DNA of 64,000 nucleotides from an uncultured Acidimicrobiaceae bacterium (GTDB lineage Bacteria; Actinomycetota; Acidimicrobiia; Acidimicrobiales; Ilumatobacteraceae), in contig CAIXIJ010000019.1 of the NCBI GenBank assembly GCA_903919455.1, forward strand, positions 26,858 to 90,857, read 5' to 3'. Positions 8,579-17,914 of this stretch are shown here, in pieces (position 1 is the stretch's first letter; each line of letters starts with the position of its first letter). Under the pieces are notes generated by a model. That model saw only the letters and a program-made list of their open reading frames with translations, searched no databases and had not been told where the DNA came from. The position numbers and the translations under genes were made by a program.

Positions 8579-9973
8579 TCAGCTCTCGAACTCGGTGATC
8601 AACGAACCGATGTCGGTGAACGTGGCGGTGTCGGCGTCGTACTGCAGCACCTGCAGCGACTGAGCGAGGAACGGGTCCTCTTCGCCGGAGCTCTTGTCGA
8701 CCACGCCATCACGGGCGAGCATCGGGGTGAAGGTGAAGTTGCGAGCCGCATTGATGATCGAGGCCCGGCTGAGACCTTCGGGCGACTCCGCAGCCTGCTT
8801 CAGAATGGCAACCGTGGCTTCAGCCGTGGTCCAGCCCGCCGATGCCGTGGTGGCGATCTCCGACAGCTGCTGAGCCTCCATGAACGCGAGGTACTCCTTC
8901 ACGTTCGGGTTCTCGGCGTTCGCCGGGGCCGCAACGTCGACCAGGTTGTTCGACGTGTAGAGGCCATCGGCTGCGGCGCCGGCGGCACCCAGGATGAGGC
9001 TGCTGGCGCAGGTGTTGGTGATGAACGTGGCCGGCTTCCAGTCCGGGTTCTGCGCCTTGGCGTCGGCGAGCGCACCGAGGAAGGTGACGCATCCAGCGCC
9101 CAGCGGCACCGCCATCACCACATCGGGCTTCTCGGCAGCGATGCTGGTGATCTGCGACACCGGCGGGGCCGGGTCCTCGGCCTCGATGGTCTGCTCGTCG
9201 ACGATGGTGAGGTTGTAGTCGGGAGCGAGTTCCTTGAACGCATCGGCGTAGACCTGGCCGAACTCATTGTTCACGTAGAACATGGCCACGTTGGCGCCAT
9301 CGGGATACATCTCGGCGAGCTGCTTGGCGTACACCTTGGACTCCACGGTGTACGGCACGAGGATGCCGGTGGTCCACGGGTAGTCGGCCACCTCACCCCA
9401 CGCCGGAGAACCGGTGAGCGCGTTGAGCTGAGGAATGCATTCCTCGTTCAGCGTGTCGCGCACCGCACCGTTGTTGGGCGAGCCGATGATGCCGGCGAAC
9501 AGGTTCACGCCCGCATCGATCTGCTTCGACACTGCGCCGGGCGTGAGGTCCTTGTTGTACTGATCGTCCTCGATGGTTGCTTCGATGGTGATGTCGCCAA
9601 GCAACTTCTTCTCGTTGGCGTACTTGATGTAGGCCTCGAAGCCACCCTTCACCGGGGCGAACGCCGCAGCGGCGATACCACCCGACAACGGCATGGCCGA
9701 GCCGATCTTCACGGTGCCCGTGATGGGCGCCTCAGCAGCGGCCGGGTCGATGCATCCGGAGGTGTCGACCGCCCAGCCAGTGGCGGCGGCGGTGGTCTCG
9801 GGCGCAGCGGTGGTCTCCACCACCGCTGCCGTGGTCTCGCTGCCGGACGTGTCGGCCGTGGTGGATGCAGTGGTGCCATTGGTGGTGGAGCCGTCGCTGC
9901 TGCATGCAGCGATCAAGAGCGTGCCGGCGGCGAGTGCCGCTGCCATCAAGCGCACGGATGAGCCTTGCTTCAT
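8579..9973 (-). CDS. Branched-chain amino acid type ABC transporter substrate-binding lipoprotein
   Basis: A 464-aa periplasmic-binding-type (Leu/Ile/Val, type I fold) protein. The N terminus ends in a lipobox (LLIAACSSD, Cys about residue 24), so it is anchored to the membrane outside the cell. A Thr/Ser/Ala/Glu-rich linker (residues 30-70) follows, then GTVKIGSAMPLSGGIAAAAF and the binding lobes. It is the last gene of the five-gene operon, 31 nt after livM, with its own AAAGGGG ribosome site. In such systems this protein sets the substrate: amino acid, amide, urea or aromatic acid. The sequence does not say which. Confidence 0.9.
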   Translation of the reverse strand: MKQGSSVRLMAAALAAGTLLIAACSSDGSTTNGTTASTTADTSGSETTAAVVETTAAPETTAAATGWAVDTSGCIDPAAAEAPITGTVKIGSAMPLSGGIAAAAFAPVKGGFEAYIKYANEKKLLGDITIEATIEDDQYNKDLTPGAVSKQIDAGVNLFAGIIGSPNNGAVRDTLNEECIPQLNALTGSPAWGEVADYPWTTGILVPYTVESKVYAKQLAEMYPDGANVAMFYVNNEFGQVYADAFKELAPDYNLTIVDEQTIEAEDPAPPVSQITSIAAEKPDVVMAVPLGAGCVTFLGALADAKAQNPDWKPATFITNTCASSLILGAAGAAADGLYTSNNLVDVAAPANAENPNVKEYLAFMEAQQLSEIATTASAGWTTAEATVAILKQAAESPEGLSRASIINAARNFTFTPMLARDGVVDKSSGEEDPFLAQSLQVLQYDADTATFTDIGSLITEFES

Positions 9974-10004
9974 CGCGTTTCCCCTTTTCTTGTGGGTATG
10001 TGGT

Positions 10005-11153
10005 TCAGGCCTCTGCGGGGGCAGTGGCCGGTGCATCGATGGTACCCGTGCCTGCAGGGCGGGGCACAACCTTCACGAAGCGACCAATGACCCGGTGCCA
10101 CATACCGACGATGCCGAATGGCGCCACGAACATCAGCGCAATCAACACGACAGCGAAGATGCCCGAGCCGGGCGGCGTATGCGACCAGCCGAAGAACGGT
10201 CGCAGCACCGCCGGGATGGCCTCCTTGTCGCTCCAGTCGCCGGTGCGATCGGTGACGAACACGTAGAGGGCGGACCCGATAATGGGGCCCCACAACGAGC
10301 CAGCACCGCCCACCACCATCACGATGAGGAACGTGATAGCACCCAGCACCGTGAGGTTCGTGGAGTCGGGTGTGACGTTGCCGGTGCGGATGGCCGAGAG
10401 GCAACCGGGCAACGAGCACAACGCCGCCGACAGCCCGAACGCCAGGCCCTTGGTGACGGCCAGATTCACGCCCATCACCGCGGCCGCGGTTTCGTTGTCG
10501 CGGATGGCGATCAACGAACGGCCTGCACGACTCTTCACCACACCGCGGCACACGACGTACACGATGATCACGATGATCATGGCAATCCAGTAGAGGAACG
10601 GCTTCACGTTCTCGCCGCGAAGGTTCCCCCACGGGTTCCAGCCGAATATCTCATAGGTGGGGTTCTTCTTGGTGAACTTGAAGCCGGTCTTGTCGAGGCC
10701 TCGGGCACCACCCGTGAGCCATTCCATCTTCGGGGCTTTGATCAACTGAGGGAACACCAGACCCAACGACAGCGTGACCAGCGCGAGGTACACACCCTTG
10801 ATGCGCAGCGCCGGTAGCGACACGAGCGCACCCACAACGAACGCCACCACGAACGCCACCGCGAGCGTCTGGAACGGGCTCCACCCGTACTTCGAGACAA
10901 GGATGCCAGTGGTGTAAGCGCCGATACCGAAGAAGGCAGAGTGGCCGATGGAGATCTGGCCGGTGTAGCCCAGCAGCAGGTTCAAGGCCATCGCCGCTGC
11001 CATCAGAGTGAGCGCGGTGATGCACGTGTCGATGACGCCGTTGCTGGCCTGGGTGGGAATCCAGAACATCAGGTACACGAGCACAGCCCCAGCAGCCAGC
11101 CGAAGCGCCCAACTGCCAGGCCCGCCCGAGCGGAGAGTGAACGGCACGCTCAT
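10005..11153 (-). CDS. livM: Branched-chain amino acid type ABC transporter permease LivM
   Basis: A 382-aa inner membrane permease with the LivM signatures LLLGYTGQISIGHSAFFGIGAY and SRAGRSLIAIRDNETAAAVMG, the cytoplasmic loop contacting the ATPase. It is longer than typical LivM because of an insert between helices (residues about 160-205) and a hydrophilic C terminus. ATG 11153 overlaps the livH stop by 4 nt. It pairs with LivH to form the channel. Confidence 0.92.
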   Translation of the reverse strand: MSVPFTLRSGGPGSWALRLAAGAVLVYLMFWIPTQASNGVIDTCITALTLMAAAMALNLLLGYTGQISIGHSAFFGIGAYTTGILVSKYGWSPFQTLAVAFVVAFVVGALVSLPALRIKGVYLALVTLSLGLVFPQLIKAPKMEWLTGGARGLDKTGFKFTKKNPTYEIFGWNPWGNLRGENVKPFLYWIAMIIVIIVYVVCRGVVKSRAGRSLIAIRDNETAAAVMGVNLAVTKGLAFGLSAALCSLPGCLSAIRTGNVTPDSTNLTVLGAITFLIVMVVGGAGSLWGPIIGSALYVFVTDRTGDWSDKEAIPAVLRPFFGWSHTPPGSGIFAVVLIALMFVAPFGIVGMWHRVIGRFVKVVPRPAGTGTIDAPATAPAEA

Positions 11154-12076
11154 ACTCGTTCCACCTTGGCGGTGCCGAACAGGCCTGAGGGTTTCACGAG
11201 GAGCACCACGACGATGACGACGAAGGCCACACCCACCTTCAGTTGCTGACCCACCCATTCATCGGCGTAGCCGGCCGCCATGTTCTCGATGACACCGATG
11301 ATGAGACCACCGAGCACGGCGCCCCCGGGGCTGTCGAACCCGCCCAGGGTGGCTGCCGCCGAGCCATAGATGAACACGGTGAACATGAGTGTGAGATTCA
11401 CGTTGTGGTTGATGCCAGCAAACACCACGCCGCCGAGCGCACCGATGGCGGTGGCGATGCCCCAACTGACCATCAGCACCATGTTCGTGCGAATGCCCAC
11501 CAGTTTTGCGCTCTCGGCATTACTGGCAACCGCGTTCATCGCCAAGCCGAGCTTGGTTTTGTTGAACAGAAGGAACAGCACGCCGGTGAGCGCGAGCACC
11601 AGCACGAACACACCGACCGACTGCAACTTGATGTCGGCACCGAAGATGGTGATGAAGTCGGTGTCCTTGCTCGGGAACAGGCTGGGAAACTGCTGCTGCA
11701 CACTGCCGACGCCGCTGTTCGGCAACGGTTGGTCGCGCCAGATCGCGCCATCGAGCCAGTTGAGGAACTGGAACAGACCCAGCGTCACGATGAAGACGGC
11801 AAACGGCGATTTCTTGGCAACCGGCCGAATCAGCGCCACCTCGGTGACGGCACCGAGCGCGAAGCCCACGATCATGCCGATGGGCAGCGCCAGGCCGATG
11901 GGAATACCCCACTCGCCGCACTGGTAGACGACGTAGGTGCAGAACAGCGCCATTTCACCCTGAGCAAAGTTCAGGTGGCCGGTACCGCGGTAGATGATCA
12001 CCAGGCCCAGTGCCATCAGCGCATACACGCTGCCCTGGCTGAGACCGTCGGCCAAACGTTGCAGGAACAGTTCCAT
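11150..12076 (-). CDS. livH: Branched-chain amino acid type ABC transporter permease LivH
   Basis: A 308-aa permease: MELFLQRLADGLSQGSVYAL, GLVIIYRGTGHLNFAQGEMA and the EAA-like loop TKLGLAMNAVASNAESAKLVG are typical LivH. It overlaps livF upstream and livM downstream by 4 nt each. An insert after residue 100 (DQPLPNSGVGSVQQ) resembles those of actinobacterial homologues. It forms the transmembrane heterodimer with LivM. Confidence 0.92.
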   Translation of the reverse strand: MELFLQRLADGLSQGSVYALMALGLVIIYRGTGHLNFAQGEMALFCTYVVYQCGEWGIPIGLALPIGMIVGFALGAVTEVALIRPVAKKSPFAVFIVTLGLFQFLNWLDGAIWRDQPLPNSGVGSVQQQFPSLFPSKDTDFITIFGADIKLQSVGVFVLVLALTGVLFLLFNKTKLGLAMNAVASNAESAKLVGIRTNMVLMVSWGIATAIGALGGVVFAGINHNVNLTLMFTVFIYGSAAATLGGFDSPGGAVLGGLIIGVIENMAAGYADEWVGQQLKVGVAFVVIVVVLLVKPSGLFGTAKVERV

Positions 12077-12789
12077 CAGAACCCCAGGTACGCCTTGCGG
12101 ATGGTGTCGTCCGCGCTGAGTTCGGCTGCAGAACCAGAGGCCACGATGCGCCCCGTCTCGAGGAGGTACACCCGGCTGGCCATATGCATGGCCAGGTTGG
12201 CGTTCTGTTCCACCAGCAGCACCGAGAGACCTTCCTCCCTGTTCAGTCGTTCGATCACTTCGAACAACTCTTTCGTGATCAACGGCGCCAGGCCAAGGCT
12301 GGGCTCGTCGCAGAGCAACAGTTTCGGGCGACTCATCAAGGCTCGGGCGATTGCCAACATCTGTTGCTCACCACCGCTGAGGCTGCCCGCACGCTGCGAC
12401 CGACGCTCGGCGAGGCGCGGGAACTGCTCGAACCAGCGCTGCAGATCGGCAGCGACGGCACCTGCACCATCCCTGCGAGTGATGGCACCAGCACGAAGGT
12501 TGTCTTCCACTGACAACTCGGGGAAGGTGCCGCGCCCCTGAGGCACCTGCGCCACGCCGTGCCGCACGATGGCATCGGGCGATGTGCGACTGATGTCGTG
12601 CCCGTCGAACTCCACCGCACCGCTGCGAGGGATGGTGCCGCTGACGGCCCGCATCGTGGTGGTCTTGCCTGCGCCGTTCGCGCCGAGAATCACCACGATC
12701 TCGCCCTCGTTCACCTCGAGGTCGATCCCGTTCAGCACCGTCACCGGCCCGTAGCCGGCGGTGAGACCGTGCGCCCGCAACAGGCTCAT
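12076..12789 (-). CDS. livF: ABC transporter ATP-binding protein LivF
   Basis: A 237-aa ATPase with Walker A GANGAGKTT, signature LSGGEQQML, Walker B LLLCDEPSLGLAP and H-loop region LLVEQNA. VPQGRGTFPELSVEDNL is typical of LivF. It overlaps livG and livH by 4 nt. It powers import together with LivG. Confidence 0.93.
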   Translation of the reverse strand: MSLLRAHGLTAGYGPVTVLNGIDLEVNEGEIVVILGANGAGKTTTMRAVSGTIPRSGAVEFDGHDISRTSPDAIVRHGVAQVPQGRGTFPELSVEDNLRAGAITRRDGAGAVAADLQRWFEQFPRLAERRSQRAGSLSGGEQQMLAIARALMSRPKLLLCDEPSLGLAPLITKELFEVIERLNREEGLSVLLVEQNANLAMHMASRVYLLETGRIVASGSAAELSADDTIRKAYLGF

Positions 12790-13547
12790 GACGTGCTCCC
12801 GAGGTACGCCTCGATCACGTGCGGGTCGTTCTGCACCTCGGCAGGCGTACCGTCGGCGATCTTGCGCCCGAACTCCATCGCCACCACGCGGTCGCTGATG
12901 GTCATCACCATGCTCATGTGGTGCTCCACCAACAGCACGGTGAGGTTGAACTGGTCGCGAATGTGCCGGATGGTGTCGCCGAGTTCGTCCACCTCGCCGT
13001 GGGCCAGGCCGCTGGCCGGTTCGTCCATCAGCAGGAAGGTGGGCTTGGCAGCCAACGCCCGTGCGATCTCCAACCGCTTCAGCGTGCCGAATGGAAGGCC
13101 CGCAGCCGGGCGAAATGCGAGGTCGCCGAGGCCCAACTCCTGCAGCAGATCGCCAGCGAAGTCGCGCGTGCGGCGATTGTCCTTTGCAGCACCGAGCCGG
13201 AAGATGCCCCGAGCGAACCCCACCTTGCCCTGGCTGTGAGCGCCCACCATCACGTTTTCCAGCAGTGTCATCGTGGGGAACAACGCGAGGTTCTGGAAGG
13301 TGCGGGCAATGCCGAGCGACGCAATGCCGTGCGCCGGCACCGTCAGTAGTTCGCGGTCGCGGAAGCGCACCGACCCGCCGCTGGGCTGATAGATCCGGCT
13401 GACCACGTTGAACATGGTGGTCTTACCCGCCCCGTTCGGCCCGATGAGTCCGCAGATGTGGCCCTCCTCAATGCTGAAACTCAGTCGGTCGAGCGCCACG
13501 ATGCCGCCGAAACGCACCGTCACGTTGTTCACATCGAGCAACACCAC
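12786..13547 (-). CDS. livG: ABC transporter ATP-binding protein LivG
   Basis: A 253-aa ATPase from GTG 13547: Walker A GPNGAGKTT, ARTFQNLALFPTMTLLENV (the LivG Q-loop block), then RLEIARALAAKP and LLMDEPASGLAH. The canonical LSGGQ is replaced by PFGTLKRLE, as is common in LivG. I chose GTG 13547 because AGAGGAG lies 9 nt upstream and TACCGT at 13584-13589 is a good -10, giving a leader of about 30 nt. It is the first gene of the operon and divergent from the acyl-CoA dehydrogenase gene. Confidence 0.92.
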   Translation of the reverse strand: MVLLDVNNVTVRFGGIVALDRLSFSIEEGHICGLIGPNGAGKTTMFNVVSRIYQPSGGSVRFRDRELLTVPAHGIASLGIARTFQNLALFPTMTLLENVMVGAHSQGKVGFARGIFRLGAAKDNRRTRDFAGDLLQELGLGDLAFRPAAGLPFGTLKRLEIARALAAKPTFLLMDEPASGLAHGEVDELGDTIRHIRDQFNLTVLLVEHHMSMVMTISDRVVAMEFGRKIADGTPAEVQNDPHVIEAYLGSTS

Positions 13548-13583
13548 GCGATCGGACTCCTCTTGTCGTCGCCGAGCGACCCA

Positions 13584-13589
13584 ACGGTA
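13584..13589 (-). promoter_or_regulatory. Probable -10 of the livGFHM operon
   Basis: TACCGT on the minus strand, about 37 nt before GTG 13547 and upstream of its AGAGGAG site. Confidence 0.4.
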
Positions 13590-13644
13590 GCCGGTGGCCG
13601 CGAGCGTGCACACGTCTGGTCCGACAGCGAGACCAGCAGTGACC

Positions 13645-13650
13645 TAGCGT
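13645..13650 (+). promoter_or_regulatory. Leaderless -10 element of the acyl-CoA dehydrogenase gene
   Basis: TAGCGT ends 8 nt before ATG 13659. Confidence 0.5.
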
Positions 13651-13658
13651 CAACGCTA

Positions 13659-14945
13659 ATGAGTTCGACCCTGGACCTCGAACAGTTCCGCGCCGCAGCG
13701 CGATCGTGGCTGCAGTCCAACGCCGAGCCTCGCGCTGCGGCGGCGAGCGCCGATGAGCCGCGCGTCGCCTGGGGTTCGGGCAGCGACAACGTGGCGGTCT
13801 TCCACGATGTGTCCGAGGCCGAAGAACGTGCCCGACTCGATGCCTGCCAGCAATGGCAGCGGGCAAAGTTCGACGCGGGTTACGCGATGCTGAACTGGCC
13901 GGAGGCCCTGGGCGGTCGCGGCCTGCCGAACAGCTACCTGCGCGCCTACAACACCGAGGAAGCTCGTTTCGAAGTGCCAGGGGCCGGCGAACTGCCTCCC
14001 ACCTCGATGGGGTTGATCGCCCCCACCATCGCCGCGTACGGCACCCCCGAGCAGCAGGAGCGATTCATCCGGCCACTGCTCCGCCAGGACGAGTACGGCT
14101 GTCAGTTGTTCAGCGAGCCGTCAGCCGGCAGCGACCTCGCCTCGCTTGCCACCCGAGCCGAGCGCGACGGCGACGAGTGGGTGCTGGATGGCCAGAAGGT
14201 GTGGACATCGGGGGCGCGTTTCGCGCAATGGGGTCTGGCCATCGTGCGCACCGATACCAGCGTGCCGAAGCACAAAGGCCTTACGGCATTCATGGTGCCG
14301 CTCGACGCAGCCGGCGTGGAAGTGCGTCCCATCCGCCAGATGAGCGGCGGCGCGAACTTCAACGAAGTGTTCCTCACCGGAGTGCGTCTCGCCGACGATC
14401 TTCGCCTCGGCCCCGTGGGCGAGGGTTGGCGAGTGGCCCTCACGTGTCTCGGTTTCGAGCGCGACCATTCAGGTGGCGGCGGGGGTGGCGCGGTGGGTGG
14501 CACCTATCACCACGTAGTCGCAGCAGCGGCCCATTTCGGGCTCACGAACTCCCCCACCGTGCGCCAGAGCCTCGCCGACCTCTACGTCCATCAGCGGGTG
14601 GCGCAGTTCACCAATCGTCGAGCCGCAGCCCGCTTGAAGGCCGGCCAGACACCGGGGCCGGAGGGCTCACTCGGCAAGCTGATGTGGACAGCCAACATGG
14701 CGCGCATCTCCGACGCCATCAGCACCATTCTCGGGGCCCGCCTGGTGGCCGACACCGGCGAGTGGGGCACCTTCGCCTGGGGCGAGCATGTGCTGGGTGC
14801 GCCCGGCTACCGCATCGCCGGGGGCAGCGACGAGATCCAGCGCAACATCATCGGCGAGCGCGTGCTCGGCCTGCCTGCCGAGCCACGCATCGGCAAAGAC
14901 CTGAGCTTCGACGAAGCCCAACGCATCACTCGGGGGCTGCGATGA
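13659..14945 (+). CDS. Acyl-CoA dehydrogenase family protein
   Basis: A 428-aa flavoprotein of the ACAD fold. QLFSEPSAGSDLASLATRAERDGD is the FAD/substrate loop, VLDGQKVWTSGA follows, and GAPGYRIAGGSDEIQRNIIGERVLG is the C-terminal signature. It oxidises an acyl-CoA at alpha-beta and passes electrons to ETF. Substrate is unknown. It is coupled by a 4-nt overlap to an Fe(II) oxygenase, which suggests successive steps on one compound. Confidence 0.9.
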   Translation: MSSTLDLEQFRAAARSWLQSNAEPRAAAASADEPRVAWGSGSDNVAVFHDVSEAEERARLDACQQWQRAKFDAGYAMLNWPEALGGRGLPNSYLRAYNTEEARFEVPGAGELPPTSMGLIAPTIAAYGTPEQQERFIRPLLRQDEYGCQLFSEPSAGSDLASLATRAERDGDEWVLDGQKVWTSGARFAQWGLAIVRTDTSVPKHKGLTAFMVPLDAAGVEVRPIRQMSGGANFNEVFLTGVRLADDLRLGPVGEGWRVALTCLGFERDHSGGGGGGAVGGTYHHVVAAAAHFGLTNSPTVRQSLADLYVHQRVAQFTNRRAAARLKAGQTPGPEGSLGKLMWTANMARISDAISTILGARLVADTGEWGTFAWGEHVLGAPGYRIAGGSDEIQRNIIGERVLGLPAEPRIGKDLSFDEAQRITRGLR

Positions 14946-16000
14946 CAGTGACAGAACACTCCTCCTGGACGATTCCCAACTTTTCGCTCGCCACATGGCG
15001 CACCACCAACGACCCTCAGCGCGTGGCTGACGAACTGCTGTCGATGTGCCACGGGGTGGGCTTCTTCACCATCACCGACCATGGCGTGCCCGCCGAATTC
15101 GTGGAGCACTACTTCGATCTACTCGAGCAGTTCTTCGCGCTTCCCGAAGCCACCAAAGCCCTCATCGACAAGCGCAAGTCCGCCTACTTCCGAGGGTGGG
15201 AATGCATCGGTGCCGAACTCACCAACGGCCGAGTAGACCATCGCGAGCAACTCGACCTCAGCACCGAGAACACCCCGTACGCGCCGGATGTGCAGCCCGA
15301 GTACTTGCGTCTCGACGGCCCGAACCAGTGGCTGCCGGAGGACGCATTGCCCGGTTTCCGGGATGCAGTGAACGAATGGCTGCAACGCATGGGCGACCTC
15401 GCCTGGGAGCTGATGGAGATCCTGTCGGTGGGCCTCGGCCTCCCGCGGCATCACCTGCGCGACGTGTTCGGCGAACGACCGCTGAGCCTCACGAAGCTCA
15501 TCTCCTATCCGCCAACCCCCGACGGTGAGGCAGGCGTCAACGCTCACAAGGACGCTGGGTTTCTCACGTTCGTGGTGCAACACGGTGTGGGCGGATTGGA
15601 AGCCTTGGCACCCGACGGTCTGTGGATCCCGGTGGAACCACCGAAGGGCGCGTTCGTGGTGAACGTTGGCGAGATGCTGCAAGCAATGACCGGCAACTAC
15701 TTCGTCGCCGCCACACACCGGGTGGTGGCCACCGAACCCAGGTACTCAGCCGCCTACTTCCATGGCCCCGATCTGCGCACTGCACTCGCCCCGATGCCGT
15801 TGCCGCAACGTTTCCACGATGCCGTGGCAGCCAGTCCGCGTCATCGCGATGCCGGCTTCATGGCGAAGCGCAACGAGATACTCGACGGCGAGACCGAGAT
15901 CCGCAGCGCAGTGGCGTCGGTGTTCGGACAGATGATGTGGAACTACTACGTCCGCAGCTACCCCGAGGTGGTGGAGGCTCACTTCCCCGGCAGCGTCTGA
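14942..16000 (+). CDS. 2-oxoglutarate/Fe(II) oxygenase of the isopenicillin N synthase family
   Basis: A 352-aa enzyme. The N-terminal DIOX_N part includes GVGFFTITDHGVPAEFVEHYFD. The catalytic core has NAHKDAGFLTFVVQ (HxD metal ligands), a second His in VAATHRVVATEP, and RYSAAYF, whose Arg-x-Ser normally binds the 2-oxoglutarate carboxylate. It hydroxylates or desaturates a small molecule; the substrate is unknown. ATG 14942 overlaps the acyl-CoA dehydrogenase stop by 4 nt. It is convergent with the SDR gene. Confidence 0.88.
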   Translation: MTVTEHSSWTIPNFSLATWRTTNDPQRVADELLSMCHGVGFFTITDHGVPAEFVEHYFDLLEQFFALPEATKALIDKRKSAYFRGWECIGAELTNGRVDHREQLDLSTENTPYAPDVQPEYLRLDGPNQWLPEDALPGFRDAVNEWLQRMGDLAWELMEILSVGLGLPRHHLRDVFGERPLSLTKLISYPPTPDGEAGVNAHKDAGFLTFVVQHGVGGLEALAPDGLWIPVEPPKGAFVVNVGEMLQAMTGNYFVAATHRVVATEPRYSAAYFHGPDLRTALAPMPLPQRFHDAVAASPRHRDAGFMAKRNEILDGETEIRSAVASVFGQMMWNYYVRSYPEVVEAHFPGSV

Positions 16001-16014
16001 CGGGAACGACGTGG

Positions 16015-16836
16015 CTATTCGTGCCAGTTCAGAACACCGCGCATGGCGGTGTCGAATTCCTCGAACGTGAGGCCGCCCTTGGCGCCCAGCACGAGATCGG
16101 CGTCGGCGCCCACCGGGTGCCGCAGCACACCCGGTCGCTCGGTGCCAGCGCGATAGATGGCGTCCACCACCAGTTGCGGATCCGCGGGCCCACTGCTGAC
16201 GAGCGACTTCTGCGCCGCCCGGTACCGCTGGAAGCGCTCGTACTCTTCGCTGTCGGGCCCCATCGCCGCAGCGGTTGCGCTGTTGGCGCCGAGTTGCGTG
16301 GGGAACTGGCCCGGCTCTATTACCGCAACGCGAATGCCGCGGTGCGAGAGTTCGAAGTGCATTGCCTCGGTGAGCGCTTCCACCGCATGCTTCGTGGCGG
16401 CATACATTCCGCCGTAGGGCGTGCCCACCCGGCCTGCAACCGAGCCGACGTTCACGATGGCGCCGCCGCCGTTGGCCAGCATGTGCGGCACCGCAGCGCG
16501 AGCAACCCGCACCACACCGGTGACGTTGGTGTCGAACTGCCATGCGACCTCATCGTCGCTGAAGAGGTGCACGGCGCCGAACGACTCAACTCCGGCGTTG
16601 TTCACCACCACGTCGATGCGACCGAGCCGATCGACGGCCTGCGCGAACGCGGCGTTCACGCTGTCGGTGCTGGTGACGTCGAGCGCGAGCTGGATGATCT
16701 CGGGGCGATCGTTCAGCGCCGCCGACTTGCCGGGCGTACGCATGGTGGCGACCACGGTGTGACCGCGATCGGCGAAGGTGAGCGCTGCGAGTTCACCAAA
16801 GCCGGTGCTGCAACCCGTGATGAGAACGTTCGACAT
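16015..16836 (-). CDS. Short-chain dehydrogenase/reductase
   Basis: A 273-aa classical SDR: TGCSTGFGELAA is the cofactor-binding TGxxxGxG, VNNAGVESFG the NNAG box, NVGSVAGRVG supplies the catalytic Ser, and YAATK the Tyr-x-x-x-Lys. The basic residue in TMRTPGK after the second strand suggests NADP. It starts 10 nt after the LLM oxidoreductase stop, so it is in the same operon. Confidence 0.9.
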   Translation of the reverse strand: MSNVLITGCSTGFGELAALTFADRGHTVVATMRTPGKSAALNDRPEIIQLALDVTSTDSVNAAFAQAVDRLGRIDVVVNNAGVESFGAVHLFSDDEVAWQFDTNVTGVVRVARAAVPHMLANGGGAIVNVGSVAGRVGTPYGGMYAATKHAVEALTEAMHFELSHRGIRVAVIEPGQFPTQLGANSATAAAMGPDSEEYERFQRYRAAQKSLVSSGPADPQLVVDAIYRAGTERPGVLRHPVGADADLVLGAKGGLTFEEFDTAMRGVLNWHE

Positions 16837-16846
16837 GGCGACGACG

Positions 16847-17896
16847 TCAGTCGAGCAGTTCGCGCAGCGTCTCGATCTGCTTCACAGCATCGCCGCCCAC
16901 CGGGTTCACCGAGAGGATGGTGACGCCAGCCTCCTTGAACGCCGCAAGACGCTCCTTGATGTAGCCCTTCGAGCCCACGAGGTTGGTGTTCTCGAGCATC
17001 TGCTTGGGCACATGGGCCGCAGCTTCATCCTTCTTGCCGTCCAGGTACAGATCCTGGATAGCGATGGCTTCATCCACGTAGCCGTACTTCTGGCAGATCG
17101 TGTTGTAGAAGTTCTTGTCGCGGGCACCCATGCCACCGATGTACAGAGCGGCGTTCGGGCGGGCGAAGTCGAGGATCCTGTGACGAGCCTCATCGTCGAT
17201 CTTGTCGTCGATGGCCAACATGCCGCCGGCTGAAATCTCGAGCGGACCGAGCGCTGGGTCGCGCTTGGCGAGGCCAGCCTTCAGCTCGTCGCCCCACACA
17301 TTGTGGAACTTCTCGGGATCGAAGAAGATCGGAAGCCAGCCGTTGGCGTGCTGTGCAGTGGCGGTGACGCTGAGACCCATGATGCTGGCCCACCAGATGG
17401 GGATGTCCTTGCGGACGGGGTGGTTGATGAGCTTCAACGGCTTGCCGAGCCCCGTGCCCTCACCTTCGGGCAGCGGCACGTTCACCGTCTGGCCGTGGAA
17501 CTCGAACTTCTGCTCGCGCGCCCAAATCAGGCGGCAGGCCTCGATGTACTCCTTGATACGCACCATCGGCTTCTCGTACGGCACGCCGTGGAAACCTTCC
17601 ACCACCTGCGGGCCCGAAGCGCCGAGACCTAGGATGAACCGGCCGTCGCTGATGTAGTCGCAGCCGGCAGCGGTCATGGCCATGAGGGCGGCGGTGCGCG
17701 AGTACACGTTGAGAATGCCGGTGGCGATCTCCACGCGCTCGGTGATGGCGGCGAGGTACCCGACCTGGCTGACCGCATCGAAGCTGTAGGCCTCAGCGAT
17801 CCAGACGACGTCGAGGCCAGCCTTTTCGAGATCCACGACGCGCTGCGCCGCTTCCTTGAATCCGCCGGAGTAGTTGATGGACATGGAGAGCTTCAT
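16847..17896 (-). CDS. LLM-class oxidoreductase (probably F420-dependent)
   Basis: A 349-aa luciferase-like TIM-barrel protein: MKLSMSINYSGGFKEAAQRV, GLDVVWIAEAYSFDAVSQVG, EIATGILNVYSRTAALMAMTA and the cofactor-loop FILGLGASGPQVVEGFHG. The last block is typical of actinobacterial F420-dependent members. ATG 17896 is preferred to GTG 17902 because TAAGGT ends 8 nt before it. The substrate is unknown. The SDR gene follows in the same direction. Confidence 0.88.
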   Translation of the reverse strand: MKLSMSINYSGGFKEAAQRVVDLEKAGLDVVWIAEAYSFDAVSQVGYLAAITERVEIATGILNVYSRTAALMAMTAAGCDYISDGRFILGLGASGPQVVEGFHGVPYEKPMVRIKEYIEACRLIWAREQKFEFHGQTVNVPLPEGEGTGLGKPLKLINHPVRKDIPIWWASIMGLSVTATAQHANGWLPIFFDPEKFHNVWGDELKAGLAKRDPALGPLEISAGGMLAIDDKIDDEARHRILDFARPNAALYIGGMGARDKNFYNTICQKYGYVDEAIAIQDLYLDGKKDEAAAHVPKQMLENTNLVGSKGYIKERLAAFKEAGVTILSVNPVGGDAVKQIETLRELLD

Positions 17897-17904
17897 GGCC
17901 ACCG

Positions 17905-17910
17905 ACCTTA
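17905..17910 (-). promoter_or_regulatory. Leaderless -10 element of the LLM oxidoreductase gene
   Basis: TAAGGT on the minus strand, 8 nt before ATG 17896. Confidence 0.45.
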
Positions 17911-17914
17911 TTCG